Translations under genes and position numbers: made by a program
The notes under the pieces: generated by a model
Seen by the model: only the letters and a program-made list of their open reading frames with translations
What the model was told of the DNA's origin: nothing
Database searches by the model: none
Origin: Streptomyces sp. NRRL WC-3605
GTDB taxonomy: Bacteria > Actinomycetota > Actinomycetes > Streptomycetales > Streptomycetaceae
DNA: 23,757 nt
Direction: 5' to 3'
Assembly: GCF_001509795.1 (NCBI RefSeq)
Contig: NZ_LLZN01000090.1
Coordinates: forward strand, 1-23,757
In this document: piece by piece, positions 1-7,937 of the stretch
Position numbering within the stretch: position 1 is the first letter of the stretch
Layout of the letters: each line of letters starts with the position of its first letter

Positions 1-54
1 CTCACTACCCGGGGGCACATCGCCGACTGGCGGAGGAAGGCCGGCAGCGTGTAA
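1..54 (+). CDS. C-terminal tail of an unknown gene (partial)
   Basis: Frame 1 is open from the window edge and ends at TAA (52-54), giving a basic 17-residue tail that ends ADWRRKAGSV. Its 5' part lies outside the window. The composition is typical of the end of a high-GC actinobacterial protein, but nothing identifies it. A run this short without a stop could also be chance in high-GC DNA. Confidence 0.35.
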   Translation, partial: LTTRGHIADWRRKAGSV

Positions 55-121
55 ACGCGGCACACTGGATCAGTGTCGGATGATGCAAGTTTTTATCCGC
101 TTTCCAGAGGTGGCCCGCACC

Positions 122-242
122 TTCTCAGAAATGACCATCTGTGAGAGTTCTGCGAGAGTCCCGGAACGCGATCTGTTTCCGCAGGTGACCACTCGCAGAA
201 GTCCCCTCAAAACCTGCACGTTGTGCGACGGGGTTCTGAGAG
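122..242. repeat. Repeated TTCTsnGAR motifs, possible res/regulatory site
   Basis: Four related 9-mers lie just before the serine recombinase gene: TTCTCAGAA (122-130), TTCTGCGAG (148-156), its exact reverse complement CTCGCAGAA (192-200), and TTCTGAGAG (234-242). Multiple short dyad subsites directly upstream of the resolvase gene are the usual layout of a res site, which also serves for autoregulation. The pattern is visible by eye; its binding by the recombinase is inferred. Confidence 0.4.
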
Positions 243-251
243 ACTGCCGCT

Positions 252-1265
252 GTGGACGTGACGCCCGATCAGGCCGCATTGGCGGTAGAACGCTACGACT
301 GCCCGAACTGTGACGCGCCTGCCGGCAGCGCCTGTCGTACGAGAGGTGGGAAGACGGCGGCGAAGTACCACACCCCGCGTTTCGTCCTCGTGCCCGCGCT
401 GCGCGAGGAACTCGAAGTTCTGGTCCCCGCCGACCGCGGCCCAGGCCGCGCGTGGAAGCAGGGTCCGGCGCTAAACGTCGTGCCCGCGCCCCGCACCGAA
501 CGGCCGGTGAGAATCGGGTACGCGCGTACGTCGACGGCCCGCCAGGAGCTGGCGAGCCAGCTCGAAGCCCTCCACCGGGCGGAGTGCCACAAGGTCTTCC
601 AGGAGCAGATCAGCACCCGGGTGAAAGTGCGGCCCGAGCTGGCGAAAGCGCTCGCGCTGGCCCACCAGTTTAAGGAGGCCGCGCCCGAGACGCCGGTCAT
701 CTTCACGGTGCACGAGCTCAAGCGCCTGGCCCGCAACGCCGCCGAGCTGATGACGCTGTCCGCCGAGCTCCAGGCCGACGGCATCCAGCTCGAACTCCTC
801 ACAGGCCCGCTCACGGGCATCTACGACCCCAACGGCATGGGCGCCATGTTCTTCGCGGTCCTCGCAGTCGCCGGGCAGATCGAGCGCAACTACATCCGGG
901 AGAAGACCCTCGAAGGGCAGGTCATCGCCGCTTCCAAGGGCAACCACGGCGGACGGCCGAAGGTCATCGACGACGACTCGCTCACCTTCGCCCTCGCGTT
1001 GAAAGCGAAGGGCGTCCCCGTCCCCGAGATCGCGAAGAAGCTGACCATCAAGACGGGCAAGAACGCAGGAAAGAACCCGTCGGTCGCCTCGCTCTACCGG
1101 GCGCTCGCTGAGGCCGAGGACGCTGCAGTGGACGACGGCCTGCCGCTCCGACCCAAGCCCGTACGCATCCGTCGCCCCGAGGACCCGCTCACCCCCGAAG
1201 AGACCGACCTCCGCGAACGTCTCCAGGCCCAGCGCCACCCGAACGAGCAGCTCCGTGGCCAGTAG
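252..1265 (+). CDS. Serine recombinase (resolvase/invertase family) with N-terminal zinc finger
   Basis: This is a site-specific serine recombinase of 337 residues. Residues 17-43 form a zinc-binding motif (CPNC, then a second Cys and a His), as seen in Streptomyces recombinases. The catalytic domain begins near residue 87 with IGYARTSTARQ, where Ser94 is the expected nucleophile and Arg92 an active-site arginine. LKRLARN corresponds to the conserved DRLGR segment, and AQIERNYIREKTLEG is the long E-helix region. After GRPK, a resolvase-type helix-turn-helix (about residues 240-290) binds DNA, followed by a charged tail of about 50 residues. GTG at 252 is taken because the zinc finger lies immediately downstream; the ribosome binding site is weak, and GTG at 258 is possible. 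The repeats upstream look like its own target sites. Confidence 0.88.
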   Translation: MDVTPDQAALAVERYDCPNCDAPAGSACRTRGGKTAAKYHTPRFVLVPALREELEVLVPADRGPGRAWKQGPALNVVPAPRTERPVRIGYARTSTARQELASQLEALHRAECHKVFQEQISTRVKVRPELAKALALAHQFKEAAPETPVIFTVHELKRLARNAAELMTLSAELQADGIQLELLTGPLTGIYDPNGMGAMFFAVLAVAGQIERNYIREKTLEGQVIAASKGNHGGRPKVIDDDSLTFALALKAKGVPVPEIAKKLTIKTGKNAGKNPSVASLYRALAEAEDAAVDDGLPLRPKPVRIRRPEDPLTPEETDLRERLQAQRHPNEQLRGQ

Positions 1266-1327
1266 TTGTGAGCGCTGCCCGCTGACGCTGAAGAAGGCGC
1301 GTTCCCGTAGGAACCCGTGGGGATACC

Positions 1328-1942
1328 GTGCTGCACATGGCCACCGCCCCGAAGCCCCACAACCTCACGGCGCTCCTGCTGTTCATCGACACCCACATCA
1401 TCGACGCCGCGGACGAGGCAAGCGTGTGCTTGAGGCGCCTCCGTGACGAGGGATGGATCAACCTTCAGCGGACCGACGCCATGGACACGGAACTCGCCGA
1501 CGCGCCCACTGAGAAGTGGGCACAGCTCACCGAGGCCAGCGCCGGCTACCCGGAGGCGCTCGGGCCCATGGTCTGGGGCCAATCCCGCTGGGACTCCTCC
1601 GTCTGGGGCACTGAGGAGGACCACACCCGCCTGCACGAGGTGTTCGCCATCCTGTTCCCGAACGTGGACCGGACGACCGCTCGGGACAACCACATCCGTG
1701 ACGCCATGCACGTCTCCACAGCCATCCGGTACGGAGGGTTCGGGTTCGTCACCCGCGAGAGGCGCCTGCTGAACAAGTCGGACCGGATCGCCGAACGCTT
1801 CCACGGTTTCCGGATGTGGCCGCCGGAAGACGCCCTTACCGAGGCAGCTGCCCGGATCCGGGGCCTTCGAGAACTCCACTACCGCGAACCTCACCGCGGC
1901 GCCCTGCCGGCGTGGCCAGCGGAAGGCGATCTCCCAACTTGA
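1328..1942 (+). CDS. PIN-like domain protein
   Basis: This 204-residue protein has the pattern of a PIN-type ribonuclease fold. An early hydrophobic strand ends in Asp (LLLFIDTHIID, residues 17-27), and near the C-terminus come RDAMHVSTAI and GFGFVTRERRLL. These match the usual PIN order of a first Asp, the helix with Asp-Ala-x-His, and the final strand VTxD/E. The last motif carries Arg-Glu-Arg rather than the more common Asp, so activity is not certain. GTG at 1328 follows GGGG at a short distance; ATG at 1337 is the alternative. It lies 62 bases after the recombinase on the same strand and may share its transcript. No small antitoxin-like gene is seen beside it, so it is not called a toxin-antitoxin pair. 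Confidence 0.65.
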   Translation: MLHMATAPKPHNLTALLLFIDTHIIDAADEASVCLRRLRDEGWINLQRTDAMDTELADAPTEKWAQLTEASAGYPEALGPMVWGQSRWDSSVWGTEEDHTRLHEVFAILFPNVDRTTARDNHIRDAMHVSTAIRYGGFGFVTRERRLLNKSDRIAERFHGFRMWPPEDALTEAAARIRGLRELHYREPHRGALPAWPAEGDLPT

Positions 1943-2073
1943 CGTCTGGGGCGGAGCGACCAAGATCACGGCCTTAGCGCTGATGGCTGTTCCGTTGTTC
2001 CCCGAGGCCGGGCTCGCTCAACAACTGGCAGGCAATAGCAGTCTCGGATACCGATTTCGCGAGCCGCGCCATG

Positions 2074-2670
2074 CTACGCGGCGGATCGCACGGCCCTTGT
2101 GCACGTGTGGCAGCCGCGCTTCCCTGGGAGGCCGGGGAGGTCGTACCCGTTATCACCGGTGACGTCGTGTCCGCGAGGGCAGATTCGCGCCAGGTCGGCC
2201 TTGCGGGGCTTCCGTCGTGTACTCGGCTTTCTCATCGGCGGGCCTTCAGCCTCACAGGTGAAGCAGATGCGCACCTGCGAATTGAATCGGAAGTAAGCGA
2301 TCTGGTTGTGCCAGTCGTGGCCGCGCCGGCAGACCCTCCGTCGTAGATCGATACGGCGGTAGTTCTCCAGCGGGGTGACCCACTCCAGGTGCTCGACATT
2401 CACGCAGTCCCGTACCTGGCACGTGTGGTCGATGACCAGGTCCGGATCGGCTGGAAGCTCTCCGAAAGCAACCAGCCAGGCAACGTGGTGAGCAGGTACA
2501 ACATGGCGCCGGGCAGCCACCTTGTAGCGACCCCAACCGCCCTTGATGAGATCTCCGGCCCACTTGATGCACCCGTTGCCGTCGGGCGGGAGGCAGAGTT
2601 TCCGAAACTCGTCCACCTCCGCCTCAGTGAGCAACAGGGGGCGTCGCGTGGCATGAACATCGCGGGGCAA
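2074..2670 (-). CDS. HNH endonuclease with two zinc motifs
   Basis: This 198-residue protein belongs to the phage and mobile-element HNH nuclease type. The core (about residues 60-106) reads VPAHHVAWLVAFGELP, then VIDHTCQVRDCVNVEHLEWV and TPLEN. This is the typical HNH_3 arrangement, with a catalytic His in IDH and Asn/His in NVEHLE. Two C-terminal copies of a CxRGHD...CxxC motif (starting CRRGHD and CPRGHD) should bind zinc. The start is TTG at 2670, chosen because GGAGGAA on the minus strand (2676-2682) lies seven bases upstream; no ATG in this frame has such a site. The gene is transcribed towards the PIN-like gene and stands alone. Confidence 0.82.
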   Translation of the reverse strand: MPRDVHATRRPLLLTEAEVDEFRKLCLPPDGNGCIKWAGDLIKGGWGRYKVAARRHVVPAHHVAWLVAFGELPADPDLVIDHTCQVRDCVNVEHLEWVTPLENYRRIDLRRRVCRRGHDWHNQIAYFRFNSQVRICFTCEAEGPPMRKPSTRRKPRKADLARICPRGHDVTGDNGYDLPGLPGKRGCHTCTRAVRSAA

Positions 2671-2675
2671 GCCAG

Positions 2676-2682
2676 TTCCTCC
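2676..2682 (-). promoter_or_regulatory. Ribosome binding site fixing a TTG start
   Basis: Minus-strand GGAGGAA stands seven bases before TTG at 2670. It is the strongest Shine-Dalgarno match near the HNH gene and decides its unusual start codon. Confidence 0.6.
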
Positions 2683-2774
2683 GTGCGTACTTCGCAGATG
2701 GAGATCAGGCTACGGCGAGGCACTGACAGTGGGCGTGAGTAGTTGCCGTACAGGGCGACGGCGGCTTGTGGGGG

Positions 2775-3566
2775 TCAGGGCTGGGACTGGCTCGCGAGGT
2801 CGGCGCACAGGGCGTCGACTGCTGCATGGTCCACGTGCGCGACGGCAATCAGATGCGCGCGGTCACCTTCGCACGCCAGGTGCCAGCGCTCGACGACCTC
2901 GGACGAGGGGCGGGCGAAGGACACGGTCAACGAGTCCGTGGGGCGATGCGGGTTGGTCCCTGCCTTCTCCAACTGCTGCGTGGCGTACTCAGCCACCTCC
3001 AGGCACCGTCGGATGCGCTCGCGCATCCCGTCGTGGCCCAGTTGCCGCAGCGCGGCCCACATCAAGAGCACAGCCAGGCCCGACCGGGAGCACCCCAGGG
3101 TCCGGTCGGTCGCACGTATGTATTCCTGCACGTCAGCATCGGACGGCTCCGCGACGAGATAGCGTCGGGCGAGGAAGACTCCGGCCGGCACGGGAAGCCC
3201 GAGTACTTTGTGGCCAGAGACGGATATGGAGTCGGCGCCATCCGCAAACGACCAGCGCGGCCGGGAGGGGGCGTGGGGCGCCACCAGACCTCCCAGGGCG
3301 GCGTCCGCGTGGACGTACACGGTTCCGGCATCGCGTACCTCGCGGACGTCGTCGTAACCGCCGTGCATCGTGTTGCCCACCGTGGCCAGCACGATGGCTC
3401 CGGGCCGACTGCCGCCTGGCGCGCGTAGCTTGCCGCGCAGGAAACCGCTGGCCGCTACGCGCAGGCGCAGTTCGTCGGGGTCCATCGTGCCGTCCTCCTG
3501 CCCGGGCACCAGGCACAGCCGCACGCACTTCTCTAGGCCATATATTCTTGGGGTTTCCGCCATCAC
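2775..3566 (-). pseudogene. Truncated histidine-decarboxylase-like PLP enzyme
   Basis: The 263-residue frame matches the C-terminal two thirds of group II pyridoxal-phosphate decarboxylases, closest in pattern to bacterial histidine decarboxylases. Visible marks are GTMDPDELR, VGNTMHGGYDDV, YVHADAALGG with Asp88 that would contact the cofactor nitrogen, and SISVSGHKVLG with the Schiff-base Lys120. They continue with GSRSGLAVLLMWAAL-type sequence and WHLACEGDRAHLI. Family members are roughly 380 or more residues long. About 150 N-terminal residues, including the substrate-binding start, are absent, so this is probably not an active enzyme. Similarity begins abruptly near residue 8, where a different gene is joined. 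A GTG at 3566 behind AGAAGG could still start translation. Confidence 0.75.
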
Positions 3567-4047
3567 CTTCTGTGTCGCCGATAACTATTATTTGTGCCCC
3601 GGTGTCGTTGGTCTCGGGTGCCGATTCTTGGGCAGTAATTCGGTGTGCCCCAAGGTACTCGGCAACACGCCAACGCTGTTTCAACCCCTTTGATTCCCAA
3701 TCCTTGAACGATGGGTCTGACTTCAAGGGGTACTTCAGCAAGGTGGCATAGTAGTGATGAAGGCGCGTGAGCTCACTGTCATCCCAGGCCGAGAGCCAAT
3801 TCCGCGGTGTCAGGGAAAACTGATTCGTCGTCACGTGGCTGATGAGTTCGTGCAGGAGGCGTTCACCGGCATAGACTTCGTCGGCTATCACAACTTGCTC
3901 GCGGCGCTGCCGCTTACTGAGCGCGTTACTTCCTTGGCCTCGACCATCCTCGCGCGCAATAACCCACTCCACAACGGGATCGCCCGCCACTGTTACACGA
4001 CGATCCTCAATGCTAGTGGGTGCGGTAGCGGCATCGGAACCATGCAT
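3548..4047 (-). pseudogene. Unknown truncated coding segment joined to the decarboxylase remnant
   Basis: From ATG at 4047, preceded by GGGGA six bases upstream, about 167 codons read as believable protein: acidic and aromatic-rich, with segments such as YAGERLLHELISHV and LTRLHHYYATLLKYPLK. I do not recognise the family. The base composition is visibly poorer in G and C than its neighbours. At about 3548 the sequence enters the decarboxylase remnant in the wrong frame, so the frame runs on to 3133 only as out-of-frame translation. It therefore looks like a gene cut by recombination. A longer TTG start at 4110 is open. The opposite strand also has an open frame (3754-4263), but it is less protein-like. 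Confidence 0.4.
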
Positions 4048-5274
4048 TGTAAGTCCCCAAATCGCGAAACTACCGAAGTTGATATCGCATACGGGATATC
4101 CGATAGACAATGTGTGCCAGCCCCGGCGCTAGCCGCGTCGACAAGCGGCCCTGTCTCTAGGGTCACCCGCCATCACTCCTTTCGTCAAACGCTACAATCA
4201 GCAAGTTTGTCGCCGTTCGCGGAAGGCCTCTCTAAACTGGCGCGTTCCGCGAGACAGTTCTGACGGGCTGCCGGGTTTGAACTGACGCCTGATCAAGTCG
4301 CAAATGCTGAAGAACGTTTCGGGCTGTCGGAAGTGCGAAGCCCCCGCCTAACACTGTTCCTTGGGACTCTGATACTGGCGTTCAGGGAATCCCGGTGAGA
4401 TTGATCGTGGCGGATGTCGGCCCGCTGAACGGCGTGTCAGGGAGTGAGGACCGGTCCTGCTCGGCACCACGAGGACCATGGACAACCTCTCGCTGCCCGA
4501 TGGCCTGCCCTCGCCTACCTACGGGCGGTGGTGACCGCGCTCGAACCGCATGCCGGATCTACAAGCGGGTCCTGAGCGCTACGTGACAGCCCTGAGGCGG
4601 CGCTCTGTATCGGCTTCAGCGGCACGCACGTGCTCATCTGGAACCCGTTCGCCGGCTGCTGGCTCTGCGACCGGGTCAACGTGGAAGACTGCATGCTCGA
4701 CCAGGCGCACCGGCTGGTGTCCGGTGCAGTGGTGCCCCGGCCCACCGACGTGGTGTCCGCAGTGATGCTCCAGGCCGGACGGCGGCTCGATGAGCTACCG
4801 CTGTACGCAGCGGAGACCTCGGTGATGGCCGGGACACGACTCACCCCCGTCCAGCAGCGGGCGGTCGATAGCGGTGCGCTCAGCGAAAACGAGGGCATGG
4901 GCAACTTGGCAGCCGAACCGGGTCGACGGGCTACCGATCCGCTCGCCACAGGGTCCGCGGTGGACCTGCCGCAGGCTGCGGCATCGGCTCGGCCTGACGC
5001 ACCGTTGTGCTACCTTTCCCGGCTAGCTGCATCATCGTCAGTTCGCCTGCCCAGTACGACCGTTGCTCTCAAAGGGGCCCGGTCGCACCAAGGCTCCACC
5101 CGTCATTGATCGACGAGTGTCCTGAAGGAACTGTGAATTGGGCGATGTGCGCCACAACCCTGGACGGCCACCCGGCCGGGAGGGCAGGTGGGGGCACGGT
5201 GCCGAGTCAGGTCCAAGCCCTCGCCCTCTGCTAACCAAATCGGTGAGCAGGTCGAGAGACCTAGGAAGACCCCC
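4048..5274. other. Gene-poor, degenerate stretch
   Basis: No intact gene is supported across about 1.2 kb. Open frames here are short, change frame repeatedly and lack ribosome binding sites. The only recognisable content is a possible broken gene around 4478-4810, listed separately. Its composition is mixed, and it lies between a decarboxylase fragment and an intact operon, which fits recombination debris. Confidence 0.5.
4478..4810 (+). pseudogene. Degenerate gene, possibly DUF6292-like
   Basis: ATG at 4478 follows GAGG and starts MDNLSLPDGL, but this frame stops at TGA after 18 codons. Shifting frame gives ALAYLRAVVTALEPH, then an in-frame stop, then IGFSGTHVLIWNPFAGCWLC, followed by VVPRPTDVVSAVMLQAG. 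The order of a YxRAVxxAL helix, a Trp-containing strand region and a final Pro-x-DV helix resembles the DUF6292 family common in Streptomyces, but broken by a frameshift and a stop. The family link is made from memory of its pattern and is weak. Confidence 0.3.
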
Positions 5275-7158
5275 GTGCCCCACGTAGCCGCGTCGGCCGG
5301 CGAGCCGCAGCTCCCCTTCTCCACCGAGTCCGACATCGTTGATCACCGACGCATTGGCGCACGTCTGCGGCCGCCCGCCTCTCAGGCAGTGATCGACAAA
5401 AGCGTCGCCGCCGGTATCGCGGCCGGGCTGAGCCCCGAGCTAGCCGAGACGCTGACCGCCGCCGCTGCCGACCAGCAGCAACTTCGCCGGGCCCTGCGCT
5501 CACCGAAGGTGCAGCGTTTCGGCTCCGAGGAGTTCACGTACATCGAGTTCGATGTCGTGACCTGGCGCGTCCTGCCGTCGCCGGACAACATCCGGTTCGA
5601 GGACGAGCACGCTCGCGGCACGATCGGCATGCCTCGGTTCAGGGCCGTCGAGGGTGAGGCGCTGCTCACCTTCGAGATGGACTCGGCCGACAAGCTGATC
5701 GACGCGATGGCCCCGCGGATCACCGACATGGTGGACAACAACCCGCACGTCGGCTCCATCCTCGACCGCGGTATCGAGACACCGGGATGGCTGAGCGCCC
5801 TCCGGGTTACCACGGACGTGGGCGCCGTGACCAGGCTGGAGTCCACGGATGGCTTCGGCCGTATCGTGGCCAGCCACAATGGCCTCGGCATCACGTTCAA
5901 GGACGTTGCGTGGAACCTGCGTCCCGGCGGCCGTCGCGCGACCAACCTGCTCCGAGACCTTGTCGAGTGGGCTGGAAGCGACATGGTCACGGACGAGCAG
6001 GCCCGCAAGGTCCGCTGCTCGATCATGCCCAACGCCCGGGTGATCATTGGCTTCTCGGCCCCGCGAGGGTTCGACCGGGCTCGTCGGCGGTTCGTGGCGC
6101 ACCTGCACATGGCGCCCCCCATGAACTTCTCCACCGCGACCACGCTGAACGCCAAGGCGAACGCCGCAGTGGACAACCTCTACGAACGCGGTCTGCTCCC
6201 CGTCCCCAGCGGGATGACCGCGGAAAGGGTCCGTGACATTCTCGATGGCTCGGACCGCGAGCACGGCCTTCTCGCCGACCAGGTCGCCGTCCTGGCATGC
6301 GGGGCACTCAACCCTCATCCGAACAAGCGCCAGGCCCGCGCGGTCAACGAGGCGATCGTCGACCTCACCGGCGCGAAGCCCAAGCTGGAGGAGCGCACCC
6401 AGCTGGCCGCCGAGGTCGCCCTGCGGGGCTTCCCTGCGGATAAGCGGCTCACCGCCCTGCGCTCATCGCTCGACCGGGCCTGGCGCTGGTCGGTGCTGCG
6501 TGGCGTCGAGCTGACCTGCAGCGACCCGCTCGACCTGCTGCCCGAAGCGCTCCGCGAACTCGTACAGGCTGGAGACGCCGCTGGCCCGGCCATCGCCGAG
6601 CTCGCCACGCTGGCTAGCTACCACCTCGTCGGGGGCCGCACTCAGCTGCTGACCCGTTCCGAGTTCGGCAGCCGCGGCAGCAACACCGAGCCCCAGCAGA
6701 TCATGCGGCAGCTGGCCAAGACCGACGTCGGCCTGCGGCAGCTGTGCCAGATCGTTCTGGACGGTCGGGCTGGACGGGACCCGCAGGAGCTGGCCAAGGG
6801 CACCACGCCGGAGGACAAGCGAATTGCGGGCGCCGACACCCTCACCCCCGTGCGGCTCCGCGAACTCGCCGACCTGTCCGAGGGGGAAGGCATCACGCAC
6901 GCCAGCCCCGAGGACCGATTCGCGGCGGCGCTCAAGGAGTTCCAGAAACGCCTTGACGACCTGCTCACCGCGGCCCAGAAGGTCGGCGACGTGACCGGCA
7001 AGGATGGCGTGGCGCTGGTGGACACGTTGGGGTACGACAACTCCAACGTGCGGAACACGCTCGTCGAGATCACTGACCTCGTCTCGGAATGGCGAGGCGC
7101 ACGCCGCCGAGCCGACCGGATGCGGGCCGACCTGGACGAGAGCGGTGACGCCCGATGA
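5275..7158 (+). CDS. Large protein with ParB-like signatures, partner of a GIY-YIG protein
   Basis: This 627-residue protein is not a known product to me. GTG at 5275 is chosen because AGGAAG (5262-5267) lies seven bases upstream; the frame is open back to 5188 without a ribosome binding site. Residues 95-205 follow the order of a ParB/sulfiredoxin-like domain: WRVLPSPDNIRF (compare the ParB motif with Pro-x-Asn-x-Arg), VGSILDRGIETPGWLSALRV (compare a self-contained helix then Gly-x-x-x-Pro), and STDGFGRIVASHNGLG (compare the DGxxR-type box). The rest, about 400 residues, is mainly helical and ends in a charged heptad-like region. No membrane segment or Walker motif is visible. Its stop overlaps the next start (ATGA), so the two genes should be translated together. 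The ParB-like call is inference and could be wrong. Confidence 0.65.
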   Translation: MPHVAASAGEPQLPFSTESDIVDHRRIGARLRPPASQAVIDKSVAAGIAAGLSPELAETLTAAAADQQQLRRALRSPKVQRFGSEEFTYIEFDVVTWRVLPSPDNIRFEDEHARGTIGMPRFRAVEGEALLTFEMDSADKLIDAMAPRITDMVDNNPHVGSILDRGIETPGWLSALRVTTDVGAVTRLESTDGFGRIVASHNGLGITFKDVAWNLRPGGRRATNLLRDLVEWAGSDMVTDEQARKVRCSIMPNARVIIGFSAPRGFDRARRRFVAHLHMAPPMNFSTATTLNAKANAAVDNLYERGLLPVPSGMTAERVRDILDGSDREHGLLADQVAVLACGALNPHPNKRQARAVNEAIVDLTGAKPKLEERTQLAAEVALRGFPADKRLTALRSSLDRAWRWSVLRGVELTCSDPLDLLPEALRELVQAGDAAGPAIAELATLASYHLVGGRTQLLTRSEFGSRGSNTEPQQIMRQLAKTDVGLRQLCQIVLDGRAGRDPQELAKGTTPEDKRIAGADTLTPVRLRELADLSEGEGITHASPEDRFAAALKEFQKRLDDLLTAAQKVGDVTGKDGVALVDTLGYDNSNVRNTLVEITDLVSEWRGARRRADRMRADLDESGDAR

Positions 7159-7580
7159 AGGGCTTCACGTGCACTCTCACCCCAGAGAACTACAACACCG
7201 CGTGCGATCTTGCCGGACCCGCACTGCTGCGACGCCTCCCCGTCGCCTCGACGATCCTGCAGATCACAGAGGATGGGGCCTGGAGCGAATTCTCGACGGG
7301 CGTCTACATCGCCGCCGACTTCGAGAACATCATCCGCTACACCGGAAGCGCGATCCGCCACGGATCGGTCGGTGACCGCGTCCGGGAACACGTACTGTCC
7401 GGACGCGCCGCACAGTGGACCCGCCTGATGGTGGTCCCGCTGGTAGCGGACACCGAGGAGGACCTCGTGCGCAGGATCGAGGGTCGGATCGGAGCAGTCC
7501 TGCGCCCGCTCGACAACAAGCGGCTCCCCACGCTCGGCGGGCCCCGACGACCTGCCTGGCGCAGGACCGCTCGGCGATAG
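7155..7580 (+). CDS. GIY-YIG nuclease-like protein
   Basis: This 141-residue protein carries the full GIY-YIG order: GVYI (49-52), RYTG (61-64), the catalytic-type Arg in VGDRVREHV (Arg75, then Arg77 and His79), Glu109 in RRIEGRIG, and Asn121 in RPLDNKRLP. In known members, the two motif tyrosines, the Arg, the Glu and the Asn form the nuclease site, and all have counterparts here. About 48 residues of unknown sequence come first, and no extra DNA-binding domain follows, so targeting may depend on its partner. Its ATG overlaps the stop of the large ParB-like gene by four bases, and a hairpin terminator follows 17 bases after its stop. This makes a closed two-gene operon. Confidence 0.75.
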   Translation: MKGFTCTLTPENYNTACDLAGPALLRRLPVASTILQITEDGAWSEFSTGVYIAADFENIIRYTGSAIRHGSVGDRVREHVLSGRAAQWTRLMVVPLVADTEEDLVRRIEGRIGAVLRPLDNKRLPTLGGPRRPAWRRTARR

Positions 7581-7597
7581 GACCAAGAGGAGACAGC

Positions 7598-7630
7598 GAA
7601 GGCCCCTCACTGCGCGTCTGGGGGGCCTTC
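7598..7630 (+). terminator. Hairpin terminator after the GIY-YIG gene
   Basis: GAAGGCCCC (7598-7606) pairs perfectly with GGGGCCTTC (7622-7630) around a 15-base loop, just past the stop codon at 7580. There is no T-run, which is common for actinobacterial terminators. Confidence 0.65.
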
Positions 7631-7667
7631 ACGCTCAGGCAGCCTCGATCACGCCAGCACCCGCTGC

Positions 7668-7790
7668 GAACGGTTGATCGTCATCCTGGTCGCCGTCCAC
7701 GTACTTGCCGGAACCACGATTCTGCGCAAAGACGTCGACCTCGCTGCCGGACGGCTGACCGTCCGGCGCGGAGCCGGCCAGCCGACGAAT
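7668..7790 (+). pseudogene. Possible tyrosine integrase fragment
   Basis: In frame with TTG at 7674 the sequence reads ERLIVILVAVHVLAG and, after a short gap, DVDLAAGRLTVRRG. The second piece is a very typical integrase phrase that follows the first catalytic arginine box; the box itself (TGxRxxE) is missing. The frame then continues into non-conserved sequence and finally into the ABC-3C effector. It looks like a decayed recombinase scrap. A perfect hairpin (GCCGGACGG 7746-7754 with CCGTCCGGC 7759-7767) lies inside it. Confidence 0.4.
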
Positions 7791-7937
7791 CATCGGTCCA
7801 CACCCGACACGTGTGTCTGTCCGCTGGGCACACCGGCTGGCTCCTATTCGCTCGGCTGTGGTCTTTTCGTGAACGACCTGCCAGTGATACCTCTAGTGGG
7901 TCCACCGGCGGGAAGTGGCGGCGGCATTCAGGGGGAG

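Noticed and set aside
1094..1969. Minus-strand open frame of 291 codons
   Set aside because: Antisense to the recombinase tail and the PIN-like gene, with no motif of its own.
2729..3751. Plus-strand open frame of 340 codons, very Arg-rich
   Set aside because: Antisense to the decarboxylase remnant; its composition is typical of shadow frames.
3754..4263. Plus-strand open frame of 169 codons
   Set aside because: The opposite strand has a better ribosome binding site and more protein-like sequence. Neither strand is certain.
4630..5109. 159-codon open frame as an intact gene
   Set aside because: It starts inside sequence that appears to continue upstream across a stop and a frame change, so it is treated as part of a degenerate gene.
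5188..5274. Longer start for the ParB-like gene at 5188
   Set aside because: There is no ribosome binding site, and the added residues are basic and low in complexity. GTG at 5275 has AGGAAG at the right distance.
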